A stretch of DNA of 64,000 bases from Xanthobacter autotrophicus (GCF_005871085.1 NZ_VAUP01000031.1:310001-374000); one strand, 5' to 3'; shown: positions 28,224 to 38,488, numbered from the stretch's first letter. Numbers and translations: made by a program. Notes: generated by a model not told the origin, from the sequence alone.

Positions 28224-29474
28224 CTATTCGTCCTGCGCCATCATGGCGCGCAAGGCGAGGCGCTCGCGGGCCGAAAGCTTCTCGCTCTCGCTCTTCAGCT
28301 GGCCGCAGGCGGCAAGGATGTCGCGGCCGCGCGGCGTGCGCACCGGGCTCGCATAGCCGGCGCGGAACACGATGTCCGAGAAGCGCTCAATGGTCTCCCA
28401 GTCGGAGCATTCATACTGCGTGCCCGGCCAGGGGTTGAAGGGGATCAGGTTGATCTTGGCCGGCACCCCTTCCAGCAGCTTCACCAGCGCCCTGGCGTCG
28501 GCGGGGCTGTCGTTCACGCCCTTGAGCATGACGTATTCGAAGGTGATCCGCTTGGCGTTGGAGGCGGCGGGATAGGTGCGGCACGCCTCCATCAGCTCGG
28601 CGATGGGGTATTTCTTGTTGATGGGCACCAGTTCGTCGCGCAGCTTGTCCCGCACCGCATGGAGCGAGATGGCGAGCATGGGGCCGACCTCGGCGCCCAG
28701 CCGCTCGATCTCCGGCACCACGCCGGAGGTGGACACCGTGATGCGCCGCCGGCCGAGGCCGAGGCCATCGCCGTCCGACAGGGTCTCGATGGCTTCCTTC
28801 ACGCTGTCATAGGCATAGAGCGGCTCGCCCATGCCCATGAAGACGATGTTGGTGACCAGCCGATCGCCCTCGGTGGGCAGGCCGGGACCCACCGCGCGGT
28901 CGCGGCCGGGATAGTCGCCGAGGCGGTCGCGGGCCACCATCACCTGCGCCACGATCTCGGCCGCGGTGAGGTTGCGCACCAGCCGCTGGGTGCCGGTGTG
29001 GCAGAACGAGCAGTTGAGCGTGCAGCCCACCTGGCTGGAGACGCAGAGCGTGCCGCGATCACTTTCGGGGATGTAGACGGTCTCGATGTCATGGGGCCGC
29101 TCGCCCGGATGGTCGGCCGGAAAGCGCAGCAGCCACTTGCGGGTGCCGTCCTGGGACACCTGCTCCATCACGATCTCCGGCCGCGCCAGCGAGTAGGCGG
29201 CGGCGAGATCGGCGCGCAGGTGCTTGGAGACGTTGGTCATCTCCGCAAAGTCGGTGGCGCCGCGCAGGTAGATCCAGTGCCAGAGCTGGTTCACCCGCAT
29301 GCGCCGGTCGGAGCCGCGCACGCCAATAGCGTCGAGCGCCGCGCCCAGCTTGTCCCGGTCGAGGCCGATGAGGGAGGGCAGGGGCGCAGGCGCGCCGATC
29401 ACCGGCATGGGCGCAGCTTCGGGCGTGGTGGCGTCGGGCGCGGTCTCGGAAGTGGACATCATGGCGTCACACAT
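28224..29474 (-). CDS. rlmN: Dual-specificity 23S rRNA/tRNA adenine-C2 methyltransferase
   Basis: 416 residues, radical SAM enzyme methylating A2503 of 23S rRNA and A37 of some tRNAs. Seen: the CxxxCxxC cluster motif [17 protein letters not shown], the substrate-side [14 protein letters not shown] with its catalytic Cys, and an N-terminal accessory domain. The first ~30 residues are Ala/Pro-rich and variable. ATG 29474 has GAAGG close upstream; ATGs a few codons later are possible. Confidence 0.96.
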   Translation of the reverse strand: MCDAMMSTSETAPDATTPEAAPMPVIGAPAPLPSLIGLDRDKLGAALDAIGVRGSDRRMRVNQLWHWIYLRGATDFAEMTNVSKHLRADLAAAYSLARPEIVMEQVSQDGTRKWLLRFPADHPGERPHDIETVYIPESDRGTLCVSSQVGCTLNCSFCHTGTQRLVRNLTAAEIVAQVMVARDRLGDYPGRDRAVGPGLPTEGDRLVTNIVFMGMGEPLYAYDSVKEAIETLSDGDGLGLGRRRITVSTSGVVPEIERLGAEVGPMLAISLHAVRDKLRDELVPINKKYPIAELMEACRTYPAASNAKRITFEYVMLKGVNDSPADARALVKLLEGVPAKINLIPFNPWPGTQYECSDWETIERFSDIVFRAGYASPVRTPRGRDILAACGQLKSESEKLSARERLALRAMMAQDE

Positions 29475-29577
29475 AATGCCTTCGGCTCGCGCTTTCCACT
29501 TGGAGTTCCACCTTGAAGATGCAGGGCTGCTCCCGGATTCACGCGGGGTGCCCCAAGGTCCGTCGCTGGCTGGGGCT

Positions 29578-30510
29578 TCAGTGCGGCCGCATGCCCTCGT
29601 GGATGGCGCGGGGAATGATGGCGCCCCGGTGCATGATCACCTCCGCGGCGAGGCGATGGCCGGCGCGGGCGGCCTCCTCGGGGCGGGCGCCCTGCAGGCG
29701 GGCGGAGAGATAGCCTGCATTGAAGCTGTCGCCGGCGCCGGTGGTGTCGAGAGGGGCGACCGCGCGCTCCACCGGCACCTCCACCGTGCGCCCATCCGCA
29801 TGGACAAGGGCGCCGGCTGCTCCGTTCTTCACCACCACTTCGGTCAGGCCATACGTGGTCATGCGCTCGATGGTGGCGGCGGGGGAGGCATCGCCCCACA
29901 GGGCTACCTCGTCCTCGAAGGTGGGCAGGGCCATGGACGAGCGCTTCAGCGCCTCGGCGAACACGGTGCGCGCGCGGTTGAGGTCGCCGCCCCAGTTGCG
30001 CGGGCGGAAATTGCCGTCGAAGACCTGCAGTCGCCGACCCTGGGTGGTGCTGCCAGCCATTTCCAGCGCCGCGAGGAAGCGGCCGAGGCCCTGGTTTGAA
30101 TAAAGCGACAGGGTGATGCCGGAGAAATAGACGGCGCGCGCATCCACCAGCGCCGCCGCCACCTGCTGCCAGCCCTCGGCCTCGAACAGGGTTCGGGCGG
30201 GGGCGGTGTCGCGCCAGTAATTGAAGCTACGCTCGCCGGCATCGTCGGTGGTGATGAGATAGAGCCCCGGCACCCGGCCCCTGAGGCGGGGCACGAGACT
30301 CATGTCCACCGCTTCCGCGGCGCCGAGGGCAAGAATTTCGGAGGAGAAGGGGTCGTCCCCGAGCGCGGTGGCATAGGCCACGTCCACACCGGCGCGGGCG
30401 AGATAGACCGCCGTGTTGAAGGTGTCGCCGCCATAAGCAAGGCCGAAGCGCCCGTCGGACCCGCGGGCCAGCTCCACCATGACCTCACCCACGCAAACCA
30501 CCTTGGACAC
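29578..30510 (-). CDS. kdgK: PfkB-family carbohydrate kinase, probable 2-keto-3-deoxygluconate kinase
   Basis: 310 residues, ribokinase fold. Start GEVMVEL and [16 protein letters not shown] resemble KdgK; the C-terminal PfkB signature [14 protein letters not shown] contains the catalytic Asp. Likely phosphorylates KDG for the Entner-Doudoroff route; the exact sugar is inference. The start is GTG 30510, with GGAGG five bases upstream. The upstream region is AT-rich with a promoter-like element and a palindrome. Confidence 0.88.
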   Translation of the reverse strand: MSKVVCVGEVMVELARGSDGRFGLAYGGDTFNTAVYLARAGVDVAYATALGDDPFSSEILALGAAEAVDMSLVPRLRGRVPGLYLITTDDAGERSFNYWRDTAPARTLFEAEGWQQVAAALVDARAVYFSGITLSLYSNQGLGRFLAALEMAGSTTQGRRLQVFDGNFRPRNWGGDLNRARTVFAEALKRSSMALPTFEDEVALWGDASPAATIERMTTYGLTEVVVKNGAAGALVHADGRTVEVPVERAVAPLDTTGAGDSFNAGYLSARLQGARPEEAARAGHRLAAEVIMHRGAIIPRAIHEGMRPH

Positions 30511-30547
30511 GAGCGCCTCCGCCGATTTTTCCCCACCTGACGGGGCG

Positions 30548-30575
30548 ACCCTAGCAACACCTGAGCGGCGATCAA
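30548..30575 (-). promoter_or_regulatory. Candidate sigma-70-like promoter of the kdgK gene
   Basis: On the minus strand TTGATC (30575-30570) and TAGGGT (30553-30548) are 16 bases apart, about 40 bases ahead of the GTG start. Prediction by eye only. Confidence 0.35.
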
Positions 30576-30586
30576 ATCGTTTTTAT

Positions 30587-30600
30587 TGTATTTTAATACA
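30587..30600. promoter_or_regulatory. 14-bp palindrome TGTATT-TT-AATACA upstream of kdgK
   Basis: Perfect 6-2-6 dyad in an unusually AT-rich patch just upstream of the candidate promoter. It looks like an operator for a GntR- or LacI-type sugar regulator, but no regulator gene is adjacent. Confidence 0.35.
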
Positions 30601-30719
30601 TCCGCGAGGGGCGAGAGCGCCGGTCTTTCCCCGCCCGCGACGTGTCGGCGTGTTGCTGGTAAATCCGTGTGGCACCAAGGGAAACGCACTTCCGTTAGGT
30701 CAATGGCCCGCGTGGGCGG

Positions 30720-31439
30720 CTATTCCGCCAGCGGGGGTACGGTGTGGGTCCAGGTTCCCGGGCGGTCCTGGGGGCCCTGCGCAAGAGCCGCCGCGCCGCC
30801 GGGTGCCGGCGGACGGCCGTAGCGGGCGCGCAGCTCGCCGGCACGGCGAGTGTTGGCCTCCATGAGGCACAGGGCGCGCTGCTCGAAATTGCCGATGCCG
30901 CGCGGCCCCTCGAACGGGGCGACGCTCTGGCAGTCGAAATTGCGGTAGAGCAGGAAGCGCGACTGGGCCTCATCCAGCATGGTCTTCCACCGCGCGCGCT
31001 GGACGCCCTGGAGGTCGTTCCGCGCCTCGATCACGGTGAAGGCGTTGGCAAGCTCGGCCTCCAGTGCCTGCTCGGAGGTGCGGGTGGCCTCGAACAGGCA
31101 GCGGTTGTACTGCCCGCCCGAAATCTTCTCCTTCGGACAGGCCGGCGAGCCGGACCAGCGTTCAGGGGCGGGCGCAGCGGCGCCGCGGCCGGCGGACGGG
31201 GCGGGGGCGTGCACCGCTTCAGCCGCCTCGGGGGCTGCCTGAACGATCGATGCCGGATCCTCTGACAAGGCGGGAGCGGACATGGTGTCGACCGCGCTGT
31301 CCGCCGGTGCGGGCTCGGTCAGTCCTGGCGCGACAGGCGGATCCGGCGGTGGGGCGATGGCGAGCATGATCAACGGGCTCAGCGCGAGCGCGAGGACGGC
31401 CAGGCCAAGCCAGCGCCCCCGCGCGGTGCGCGCCGCCAC
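30720..31439 (-). CDS. Membrane-anchored or exported LprI-like (DUF1311) protein
   Basis: 239 residues. One N-terminal hydrophobic segment (about 10-28), a Pro/Ala-rich linker to about 95, then a Cys-containing domain of the DUF1311/LprI type (CLFEATRTSEQALEAELANA, FDCQSVA, FEQRALCLM). LprI relatives inhibit lysozyme, but function here is unknown. GTG start at 31439, three bases past the aminotransferase stop, with AAGGTGG nine bases upstream. Probably co-transcribed with the aminotransferase. Confidence 0.75.
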   Translation of the reverse strand: MAARTARGRWLGLAVLALALSPLIMLAIAPPPDPPVAPGLTEPAPADSAVDTMSAPALSEDPASIVQAAPEAAEAVHAPAPSAGRGAAAPAPERWSGSPACPKEKISGGQYNRCLFEATRTSEQALEAELANAFTVIEARNDLQGVQRARWKTMLDEAQSRFLLYRNFDCQSVAPFEGPRGIGNFEQRALCLMEANTRRAGELRARYGRPPAPGGAAALAQGPQDRPGTWTHTVPPLAE

Positions 31440-31442
31440 GCC

Positions 31443-32630
31443 TCAGGCCACCTTGCGGTTGGCGGCGAGGAAGTCGCCCATGCGCGCCAGCGCCGCCGTG
31501 ATATTCTCCCGCGAGGTGGCATAGGACAGCCGGAGATAGCCTTCGCCATAAACGCCGAAATCCGGCCCGCCGATGACCGCCACGCCGGCCTCCTCCAGCA
31601 GGGCGGAGGCAAGCTTCTTGGCTTCGCTCCAGCCGGCGCCGGACACGTTGGGGAAGGCGTAGAAGGCGCCCTTGGGCGTCGCGCAGCGCACGCCCGGCAG
31701 GGCGTTCAGCCCTTCCACGACGATGCGGCGGCGGGCGTCGAACTCGGCCGTCATGGCCTCCACAGCATCCTGCGGGCCTTCAAGGGCGGCGATGCCGGCA
31801 TATTGGGTGGCGGCGTTCACGCAGCTCCAGCAATTGACCGCCAGCTTGCGCACCTTGTCGTAGAGGTCCTTCGGCCAGATGGAATAGCCGAGGCGCCAGC
31901 CGGTCATGGCATACGTCTTGGACCAGCCGTTGAGCAGGATCAGCCGGTCGCGGATCTGCGGATAGGCCAGAAGGGTGCGGTGTTCCTCGCAGTCGAACAG
32001 GAAGCGGTCGTAGATCTCATCTGACATCACCGCCACATGGGGGTGGGCGGCAAGGCCCTTCACCAGCTTGTCGATCTCGGCTGCCGGGGTGACGCCGCCG
32101 GTGGGATTGGCCGGCGAGTTGATGATGAGCAGGCGCGTGCGCGGGGTGATCAGCGCCAGCGTCTCCTCCGCCGAGAAGGCGAAGCCGTTGGCCTCGCGGA
32201 TCGGCACCGGGACGGGGGTGGCGCCGGTATGCTCGATCATGGAGCGGTAGATGGGGAAGCCGGGGTCCGGATAGAGGATCTCCGCCCCCGGCTCGCCGAA
32301 CAGGCGGATGGCCGCATACATGGTGACCTTGCCGCCTGGCATGATCATGACCAGGTCCGGGTCAACCTCCACGCCGTAGCGGCGGTTGAGGTCGGCGGCC
32401 ACCGCCTCGCGCAGGGGCAGGATGCCCACCGAGGGCGTATAGCCGTGCTGGCCGTCGCGCAGCGCCTTCACGGCGGCCTCGACGACGTGGTCCGGGGTGC
32501 GGAAGTCCGGCTGGCCGATGCCCAGGTTGAGGATGGACCGCCCTTGCCCGGCCAGCGCCGTGGCGCGCGCCAGCACGGCGAAGGCGTTCTCCTCGCCGAT
32601 GCGGTCGAAGGGGGCGGTGGTGGTCAGCAT
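31443..32630 (-). CDS. Class I PLP-dependent aminotransferase
   Basis: 395 residues, AspC/AAT-I fold: GIGQPDF, NSPANPTGG, SDEIYDRF, and the PLP-lysine in NGWSKTYAMTGWRLGY. An aspartate or aromatic/branched aminotransferase; substrate not certain. ATG 32630 has GAGGAG eight bases upstream, so the 22-residue longer frame is rejected. Confidence 0.92.
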   Translation of the reverse strand: MLTTTAPFDRIGEENAFAVLARATALAGQGRSILNLGIGQPDFRTPDHVVEAAVKALRDGQHGYTPSVGILPLREAVAADLNRRYGVEVDPDLVMIMPGGKVTMYAAIRLFGEPGAEILYPDPGFPIYRSMIEHTGATPVPVPIREANGFAFSAEETLALITPRTRLLIINSPANPTGGVTPAAEIDKLVKGLAAHPHVAVMSDEIYDRFLFDCEEHRTLLAYPQIRDRLILLNGWSKTYAMTGWRLGYSIWPKDLYDKVRKLAVNCWSCVNAATQYAGIAALEGPQDAVEAMTAEFDARRRIVVEGLNALPGVRCATPKGAFYAFPNVSGAGWSEAKKLASALLEEAGVAVIGGPDFGVYGEGYLRLSYATSRENITAALARMGDFLAANRKVA

Positions 32631-32890
32631 GGCGTGGCTCCTCGGGATAACGGCCCCACGCCCGGCGTCTGGCGCGCCGCTCGGCGGGGGAGGCACTGGA
32701 TAGCAAAGATGTCAGGGGGAGGGGAGAGGCATGAAGGGCCGTCCCCGGCACGCCCGCTCAGGGCCGGTGGGATTTCCGGCCCGATGATGCGATGCGATGG
32801 CGGTAATTGTGCACGGTGCCACCTTCTGGTTTATATGCACCCATCTGTCTGCGCGTCAGCCGCACCACTCCGGGGGATAAAGCGCGCGCC

Positions 32891-35494
32891 ATGGGACCTC
32901 AGGACCGGAAGCTGCTGAACTGGCGCGCGGGCGCGGTGGCGGCGGCGATCTTCGCCGCGGGCCTTGCGGCGACGTGGGCGGCCGGGTCGCTGGCACGGCA
33001 CATCATCCACTCCAATACCCAGGGCCGGTTTTCGGCCGATACCGCCGAGATGGCCTCGGCCGTTGGCGAGCGGGTGCGGGCCCACGCCGAAGTGCTGGTG
33101 AGCATGCAGGGGCTCTATGCCTCGGTGGGACGCATCGACCGCGCCCAGTTCCAGCGCTATGTGGACGTGCTCGACCTGGTGCGGCGCTATCCGGGCTTCG
33201 AGGCGCTCCAGGTGCTGCGCCACGTGACGCCGGAAGGCCTCGACGCCTTCATCGCCGAGACGCGCACAGACACCAGCGTCGATCCGCGCGGCCAGCCGAG
33301 TTACACCGTCCATCCGGCCGGGCCGCGCCCAGTCTACAATGTCATCCAGTTCGTGGAGCCCATGCGGGGCAATGAGCGGGTGCTGGGCTTCGACGTGGGC
33401 TCCAACCCGGCGCAGCTCGACAGCCTGGTGCGCGGCGGGGACACCGGGCGCATCGTCGCCACGCCCCCGGTCAAGCTGTTGCAGGACGAGAGCGGCGGGC
33501 TCGGCTTCATCCTGCGCGCGCCGCTCTACAAGGCGGGGGAGCTGACCGCCACCGTGGACCAGCGCCGCAACGCCCTGCTGGGCTTTGCCGCCGCCGTCTA
33601 TCGCGCCAACGATCTCATGCGCGGCGTGCTCGATGCCCGCACCCTCCAGCAGATGAATGTGCGGGTACTCGATCGCGGCTATGCCCGCGTGACCTCGGAA
33701 GGCGCTGTCACTGCCGAGCCGGCGGACCCGTCCGCCACCGCCGTGCTGCTGTTCGACAGCCGTGAGCCGAACCTGCAGGTGGTGACCCCTGTGGCGGAGG
33801 TGCCGATCGGCATCGCCGCCGAACGGTCCCTGGTGGTGGGCGACCGGCTGTGGCTGCTGCATTTCGCGGCGCGGGCGGGATCGAGCTACGCGGCCGACCC
33901 GACCATTCCAACCGTGGTGCTGGCGAGCGGCTCGGTCATCAGCCTGCTTTTGGCCGGCATGGCGCTGTCGCTCATGCGCGCGGGCCGGCTGTCCCGCAGC
34001 CTCGGCGCGCTCGATGCCGAGCAGCGGGCGCTGGTGGAAAATCCGCTCGCGGGCATCCTGTTCACCCGCGGGCGGACGGTGGTGCGCGGCAATCACCGCA
34101 TGGGAGACCTGTGCGGTCGCCCGCCTGAAGCCCTGGCCGGTCTCGACCTCGCAGATCTCGCGGCGCGACCGGAGGATGCCGCTGCCTTCGAGGCGGCCCT
34201 CGCCGCCATCGCCGCGGGCGGCACTGCCGCGCTGGAACTGCACCTCAAATGTCCCGATCGCCCGCCCGTGGTGGTGGATGCGTTCGGGCGTCCCTTGTTC
34301 CTCCAGGGGCGCCGGGGCGACGGGGAGGTGTTGTGGGTGATGCAGGACAAGACCGACGCGCTCGCCGTGGAGGCCGAGCGGCGCGGCCATGAGCAGGCGC
34401 TGCACGAGGCCAATGCCCATCTCATCCGTCTCGTCGATGCCGCCGAGGCGCGCACCATGGAGATCACCCTCCTCGCCGAGCTGAGCTCCATCCTGCAATC
34501 CTGCCAGTCCATGGACGAGGTCTTCGCCTCGGTCCAGGCCTATGCGGCGCGGCTGTTCCCGGACGAGGCCGGCGCCGTCTATGTGCTCAACCGCAAGCGG
34601 GCCCAGGTGGTGCGCGGCGGCCGCTGGGGCGTTCCCCGCGCCGATCTGGCCTCCTTTGCCCCTGACGCATGCTGGGCGCTGCGCCGGGGACAGGCCTTCC
34701 CCGTCTCCGAGGCGAGCCGAGGCCTCGTCTGCGACCATGTGGCGGGGGCCGTCGGCGAGGGCGGCGTCCCGAATCATGTGTGCCAGCCGCTGATCGCGCG
34801 CAATCGTCTTCTGGGTCTGCTCTATCGCGAACCGGCGGCGGAGGGGGCCAGCGCCTCGGCCTTGCAGCTTGCCACCATGCTGGCCGAGCAGGTGTCCCTC
34901 GCCCTCGCCAATATCGATCTGCGCGAGCAATTGCGCGGCCAGGCCCTGCGTGATCCGCTCACCGGCCTCGGAAACCGCCGCTTCGTGGAGGACGCGTTGG
35001 CGTTGCAGATTGCCGGCATCGCGGGGGACGGGCGGCCGCTGTCGGTGGCGCTCATCGACCTCGACCATTTCAAGCAGATCAACGACACCCACAGCCACGA
35101 GGCCGGGGACGCGGTGCTGCGCGCCATCGGCGACGTGCTGCGCGCCAACACCCGTCAGAGCGACATCATCGCCCGCTACGGCGGCGAGGAATTCCTGCTG
35201 CTGCTGCCCAATACCGGGCCGGACGGGGCGCTCGCGGTGGCGAACCACCTGCTCCAGGCGGTGCGCAGCCTGCGCGTGCTCTGGTCGGGCGGAGTGCTGG
35301 ACGGCATCACCGCCTCCATCGGCATCGCAGCCTTTCCCGACCACGTCAGCCGGCCGGACGACCTGATCGTCGCCGCCGACGCGGCGCTCTACCGCGCCAA
35401 GGCGGTGGGACGCGACCAGGTGGTGGTGAGCGCCGCCGCGCCCGATTTGGCCGGACAGCAGCCGGACATGTCGACCCTGCACGCCGTGGAGTGA
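32891..35494 (+). CDS. CHASE-PAS-GAF-GGDEF diguanylate cyclase
   Basis: 867 residues. Membrane segment at about 15-35, periplasmic CHASE sensor domain (about 70-300), second membrane segment (about 335-358), PAS-like region (about 375-480), GAF-like region (about 530-680), and a C-terminal GGDEF domain. The active motif is GGEEF at 764-768. RQSD five residues upstream is the product-inhibition I-site. It should make cyclic di-GMP in response to an extracellular ligand. No EAL domain was seen. ATG 32891; the in-frame TTG upstream is not supported. Confidence 0.92.
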   Translation: MGPQDRKLLNWRAGAVAAAIFAAGLAATWAAGSLARHIIHSNTQGRFSADTAEMASAVGERVRAHAEVLVSMQGLYASVGRIDRAQFQRYVDVLDLVRRYPGFEALQVLRHVTPEGLDAFIAETRTDTSVDPRGQPSYTVHPAGPRPVYNVIQFVEPMRGNERVLGFDVGSNPAQLDSLVRGGDTGRIVATPPVKLLQDESGGLGFILRAPLYKAGELTATVDQRRNALLGFAAAVYRANDLMRGVLDARTLQQMNVRVLDRGYARVTSEGAVTAEPADPSATAVLLFDSREPNLQVVTPVAEVPIGIAAERSLVVGDRLWLLHFAARAGSSYAADPTIPTVVLASGSVISLLLAGMALSLMRAGRLSRSLGALDAEQRALVENPLAGILFTRGRTVVRGNHRMGDLCGRPPEALAGLDLADLAARPEDAAAFEAALAAIAAGGTAALELHLKCPDRPPVVVDAFGRPLFLQGRRGDGEVLWVMQDKTDALAVEAERRGHEQALHEANAHLIRLVDAAEARTMEITLLAELSSILQSCQSMDEVFASVQAYAARLFPDEAGAVYVLNRKRAQVVRGGRWGVPRADLASFAPDACWALRRGQAFPVSEASRGLVCDHVAGAVGEGGVPNHVCQPLIARNRLLGLLYREPAAEGASASALQLATMLAEQVSLALANIDLREQLRGQALRDPLTGLGNRRFVEDALALQIAGIAGDGRPLSVALIDLDHFKQINDTHSHEAGDAVLRAIGDVLRANTRQSDIIARYGGEEFLLLLPNTGPDGALAVANHLLQAVRSLRVLWSGGVLDGITASIGIAAFPDHVSRPDDLIVAADAALYRAKAVGRDQVVVSAAAPDLAGQQPDMSTLHAVE

Positions 35495-35729
35495 CGGCTT
35501 TCGTTATGGGCTAAGGCCGGCCCACAAAGGCGCTCCGGCGTACCTGGCAAGCGGTCTGCCGGAGCCGCCGTCCCCATAGTCACCGTCCGTTGTGTGATGT
35601 CGCGGCGGGGTCCCACTCACCACCGCTCCCGCTGCGCCTGCAACTGCGCGGCCCCCGTCCATGCGTGGCGGCCCATGCGTGGGATGGGAGGAGGATTGCG
35701 CGGATGGTGTATGGGAAATCAGAGGTATG

Positions 35730-35806
35730 TGGTAGCAGCGGGCGGATTTGAACCGCCGACCTCCGGGTTATGAATCCGGCGCTCTCACCAACTGAGCTAC
35801 GCTGCC
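35730..35806 (-). tRNA. tRNA-Met (CAT), elongator type
   Basis: 77 nt. Acceptor GGCAGCG pairs with CGCTGCT (first pair G-U), discriminator A and encoded CCA at 35732-35730. The D-arm has AGCTCAGTTGG, and the T-arm is GGCGG-TTCAAAT-CCGCC. Anticodon CAT lies at 35772-35770 in a TTCATAA loop. The G1-U72 pair and T-A-GCTCAG start fit elongator tRNA-Met rather than initiator; tRNA-Ile2 (CAT, lysidine) is less likely. Confidence 0.93.
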
Positions 35807-35921
35807 ACGCGGAGAGACGCGCATATAGGGGCGGTGTGGCGCGGGTGTCAAGAAAGCGGAGGGCGCGGAACGATGCCCCGCACCCGATTTCCACCGCTGC
35901 ACCGCTCCCGCTGAGGCCGGA

Positions 35922-36566
35922 TCAGCGCGCCCGTTTCTTGATGCGCACCAGCTTGAAGAAGCCCACCGGGAATACCGGCGAAATCTCGATCACTTCCATG
36001 TCGGGATAGCGCGCCGCCCAGTTGCGCAGGCGGCTGGCCTTGAAGGCGATGCTCCAGCCCACCTTCTTCACCAGCGGGGCGAGCGCCGCCTCGATATGCA
36101 TGGTGGCGCCCTCGTCCGCCCCGAGCTTGGAAGCGATCACGATCTCTCCGCCGGGCTTCAGCACCCGGTACATCTCGTCGAGCGCGCCTTCCGGGTCCGG
36201 CACCAGGGTGATGACGAAGGGCACGGTGACGGCGTTGAAGCTTTCGTCGGCAAAGCCGAGATTGCAGGCGTCCATGGCGGCGAGCAGGCCGACCTGGGAC
36301 AGGCCGCGCTCCACCTTCTTGTCCACCGCCTTCTGCAGCATGTGGAACGACAGGTCGATGCCGGTCACCTGCGTGCCCTTGGGATAATAGGGCAGGACCA
36401 GCCCGGTGCCCACGCCCACTTCCAGGATGCGCGGGCCGCAGGCGGCGGCGGCGGCGGCGGCCTTGCGCTGGGCGTCCGCCAGCAGCTTCACATAGACCTT
36501 GTCATAGATGGGCGCCCACTTGGCGTAGGCGCGCTTCTGTCCCTCAAGATCGTACTGGACCGCCAT
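35922..36566 (-). CDS. pmtA: Phosphatidylethanolamine N-methyltransferase, Rhodobacter type
   Basis: 214 residues, class I SAM methyltransferase. Seen: YAKWAPIYDKVY, the SAM motif ILEVGVGTGLVLPYYP, GIDLSF, and PEGALDEMYRVLKPGG. This pattern is typical of the R. sphaeroides PmtA family, which makes phosphatidylcholine by three methylations at the membrane; other small-molecule methyltransferases share the fold. ATG 36566 with GGGAGAG upstream; the longer frame is rejected. Confidence 0.82.
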   Translation of the reverse strand: MAVQYDLEGQKRAYAKWAPIYDKVYVKLLADAQRKAAAAAAACGPRILEVGVGTGLVLPYYPKGTQVTGIDLSFHMLQKAVDKKVERGLSQVGLLAAMDACNLGFADESFNAVTVPFVITLVPDPEGALDEMYRVLKPGGEIVIASKLGADEGATMHIEAALAPLVKKVGWSIAFKASRLRNWAARYPDMEVIEISPVFPVGFFKLVRIKKRAR

Positions 36567-36609
36567 TCTCAGTCTCTCCCGGCTCAAGGCCCGCCTTGCG
36601 GCGTTTGCC

Positions 36610-37779
36610 TCAGGCCACTTCGGCGACGCTCTTCGCCACCCGTTCCGCCCGCACGATGGTGCCGCCGCCCAGAAGGCGCGCAGCCGCTCCGGCGTCATCG
36701 TAGAGCACGCAGGCCTGTCCCGGCGCAACGCCCTCTTCGCCTACCGCCAGATGCACCTCCGGGGACCCATCCGCCGCGCGTGCAAGATGCGCCGGCACCG
36801 GGGGGCGGGTTGACCGGACCTTCACATAAACGTCGGCCTCTCGCGCCAGCGCCTCGGCGAAGGGCATGTCGCCCAGCCAGTTCACGTCGTCGATGGCGAT
36901 GGCGCTGACCGTGAGCGCCGCGCGCGGGCCGACCCGAACTTCCTGCCGCCCCGCATCGATGGCGATCACATAGAGCGGCTCCGGCGTGGCGATGCCGAGG
37001 CCCTTCCGCTGGCCGATCGTGTAATGCATGACGCCGCGATGGCGGCCGAGTACGCGGCCGTCCAGATGCACGATGTCGCCGGGCTCGGCGGCCTCGGGTC
37101 GCAGGCGCTGCACCACCTGGGCGTAATCGCCGCCGGGCACGAAGCAGATGTCCTGGCTGTCGGGCTTGTCCGCCACCGGCAGGCCGAATTCGACCGCCAG
37201 CGCCCGAACGTCCGCCTTGCGCATCTCGCCGAGGGGGAAGCGCAGGCGCTCCAGCTGGGCGGCGGTGGTGGCATAGAGAAAATAGGACTGGTCGCGCGCC
37301 TCTTCCGCTGCGCGGTAGAGGCCGCGCCGCCCGTCCGGCAGCGCGCGGCTCGCCACATAATGGCCGGTGGCGAGGTAGCGCGCGCCCAATTCCTCGGCGG
37401 TGGCGAGCAGGTCGCGGAACTTCACCGTGCGGTTGCAGTCCACGCAGGGAATGGGGGTGACGCCCGAGGCATAGCTGGCGGCGAAGCGGTCGATCACCTC
37501 TTCCTTGAAGCGGCTTTCATAATCCAGCACGTAGTGGGGAATACCCAGGGTGCGGGCGACCTCACTGGCGTCGTAGATGTCCTGCCCCGCGCAGCAGGCG
37601 CCGCGCCGGTGGGCGGCCTCGCCATGGTCGTAGAGCTGGAGGGTGACGCCCACCACGTCATATCCGGCGCGGGCATAGAGGCCGGCGACCACGGACGAAT
37701 CCACCCCGCCCGACATGGCCACCACCACGCGGGTGGAGGCGGGGTCGCCGTCGGTGTCGAGAAGGGGAAGGTCGGTCAT
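36610..37779 (-). CDS. mnmA: tRNA-specific 2-thiouridylase
   Basis: 389 residues. ATP-PPi loop [14 protein letters not shown] near the start, [13 protein letters not shown], catalytic Cys in [12 protein letters not shown], the [18 protein letters not shown] region, and the second Cys in [13 protein letters not shown]. Thiolates U34 of tRNA-Lys, -Glu and -Gln. ATG 37779; 43 bases upstream of pmtA and probably co-transcribed with it. Confidence 0.97.
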   Translation of the reverse strand: MTDLPLLDTDGDPASTRVVVAMSGGVDSSVVAGLYARAGYDVVGVTLQLYDHGEAAHRRGACCAGQDIYDASEVARTLGIPHYVLDYESRFKEEVIDRFAASYASGVTPIPCVDCNRTVKFRDLLATAEELGARYLATGHYVASRALPDGRRGLYRAAEEARDQSYFLYATTAAQLERLRFPLGEMRKADVRALAVEFGLPVADKPDSQDICFVPGGDYAQVVQRLRPEAAEPGDIVHLDGRVLGRHRGVMHYTIGQRKGLGIATPEPLYVIAIDAGRQEVRVGPRAALTVSAIAIDDVNWLGDMPFAEALAREADVYVKVRSTRPPVPAHLARAADGSPEVHLAVGEEGVAPGQACVLYDDAGAAARLLGGGTIVRAERVAKSVAEVA

Positions 37780-37881
37780 GGTCGTGTGATGCTCGCCCGG
37801 CTGCGGCTGACGCAGGTTAGGCTGCGCGGGATGAAGGTGCAAATGGCTCGCATCCTTCAGGCCACGGGAGCAAGGCGAAAT

Positions 37882-37915
37882 CGGGGCCGGTGCGGTTCGA
37901 ACGCGCCCGGCCCCG
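37882..37915 (-). terminator. Terminator of the IalB-family gene
   Basis: Stem CGGGGCCGG (37882-37890) with CCGGCCCCG (37907-37915) and an inner GCG/CGC extension, 52 bases past the IalB-family stop; the minus strand continues ATTTCG. Confidence 0.6.
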
Positions 37916-37966
37916 TCATATGTGCTGCCGTGTCACCCTTGCACCGGCGTTGCTCTCAACCCGGCG

Positions 37967-38488
37967 TCACTTGCACTCCTGCGCCGCCCGGTCGAGGGCC
38001 TGACCGAGGCCGGTCAGGGAATATTTGTCAGTGGTGGGATTGCCGCGCAGCGAGGTGGAGACGACCTGGAGGTCCTTGCCGCGCCGCATGGCATCCACCA
38101 GCTTGGCCTCGTCCGCCACGTTGCGCACCCAGGCGCCTTCGTTCTTGGTGTAGAGCTGCAGCGTCATGCTACCGACGGTGAGTGTCGCGTCGGAGCCCTC
38201 CTTCAGCGGGAAGCCCATGGTGACGGTCACCTCGTTCTTCACGTTCTCGCTGGGGCGGGTGGAGACGAAGAAGAACGCCGGATCGCGCTTGAGGCCTTCC
38301 GGCGCGCGGGTCTTGGGCTGGGAGATGGCGTAGCACACCTTCGGGCTGACGGTGGAGACGTAGACGCTCCAATCCCCGAACTGCGCCACGGACTTGGACT
38401 GGGGCTGTCCCTGCGCAGCGGCGGGGGCCGCGAGCGCGCAGGTGAGAAACACGCCCAGGAGCGTCGGATGGACACGAGGAAGCGTCAT
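37967..38488 (-). CDS. Invasion-associated locus B (IalB) family exported protein
   Basis: 173 residues. Signal peptide (about 1-26, ending APAAAQ), then the IalB core with SVAQFGDWSVYVS, CYAISQPK, and a C-terminal CK. IalB proteins are widespread in Hyphomicrobiales, with a described role in Bartonella invasion; in free-living species the role is unclear. ATG 38488 has AGGAGAA upstream. Monocistronic. Confidence 0.9.
   Translation of the reverse strand: MTLPRVHPTLLGVFLTCALAAPAAAQGQPQSKSVAQFGDWSVYVSTVSPKVCYAISQPKTRAPEGLKRDPAFFFVSTRPSENVKNEVTVTMGFPLKEGSDATLTVGSMTLQLYTKNEGAWVRNVADEAKLVDAMRRGKDLQVVSTSLRGNPTTDKYSLTGLGQALDRAAQECK

Noticed and set aside
35730-35806. tRNA-Ile2 (CAT) instead of tRNA-Met
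   Set aside because: The G1-U72 pair, the T-A-GCTCAG beginning and the T-arm fit elongator tRNA-Met better; the call rests on sequence pattern only.
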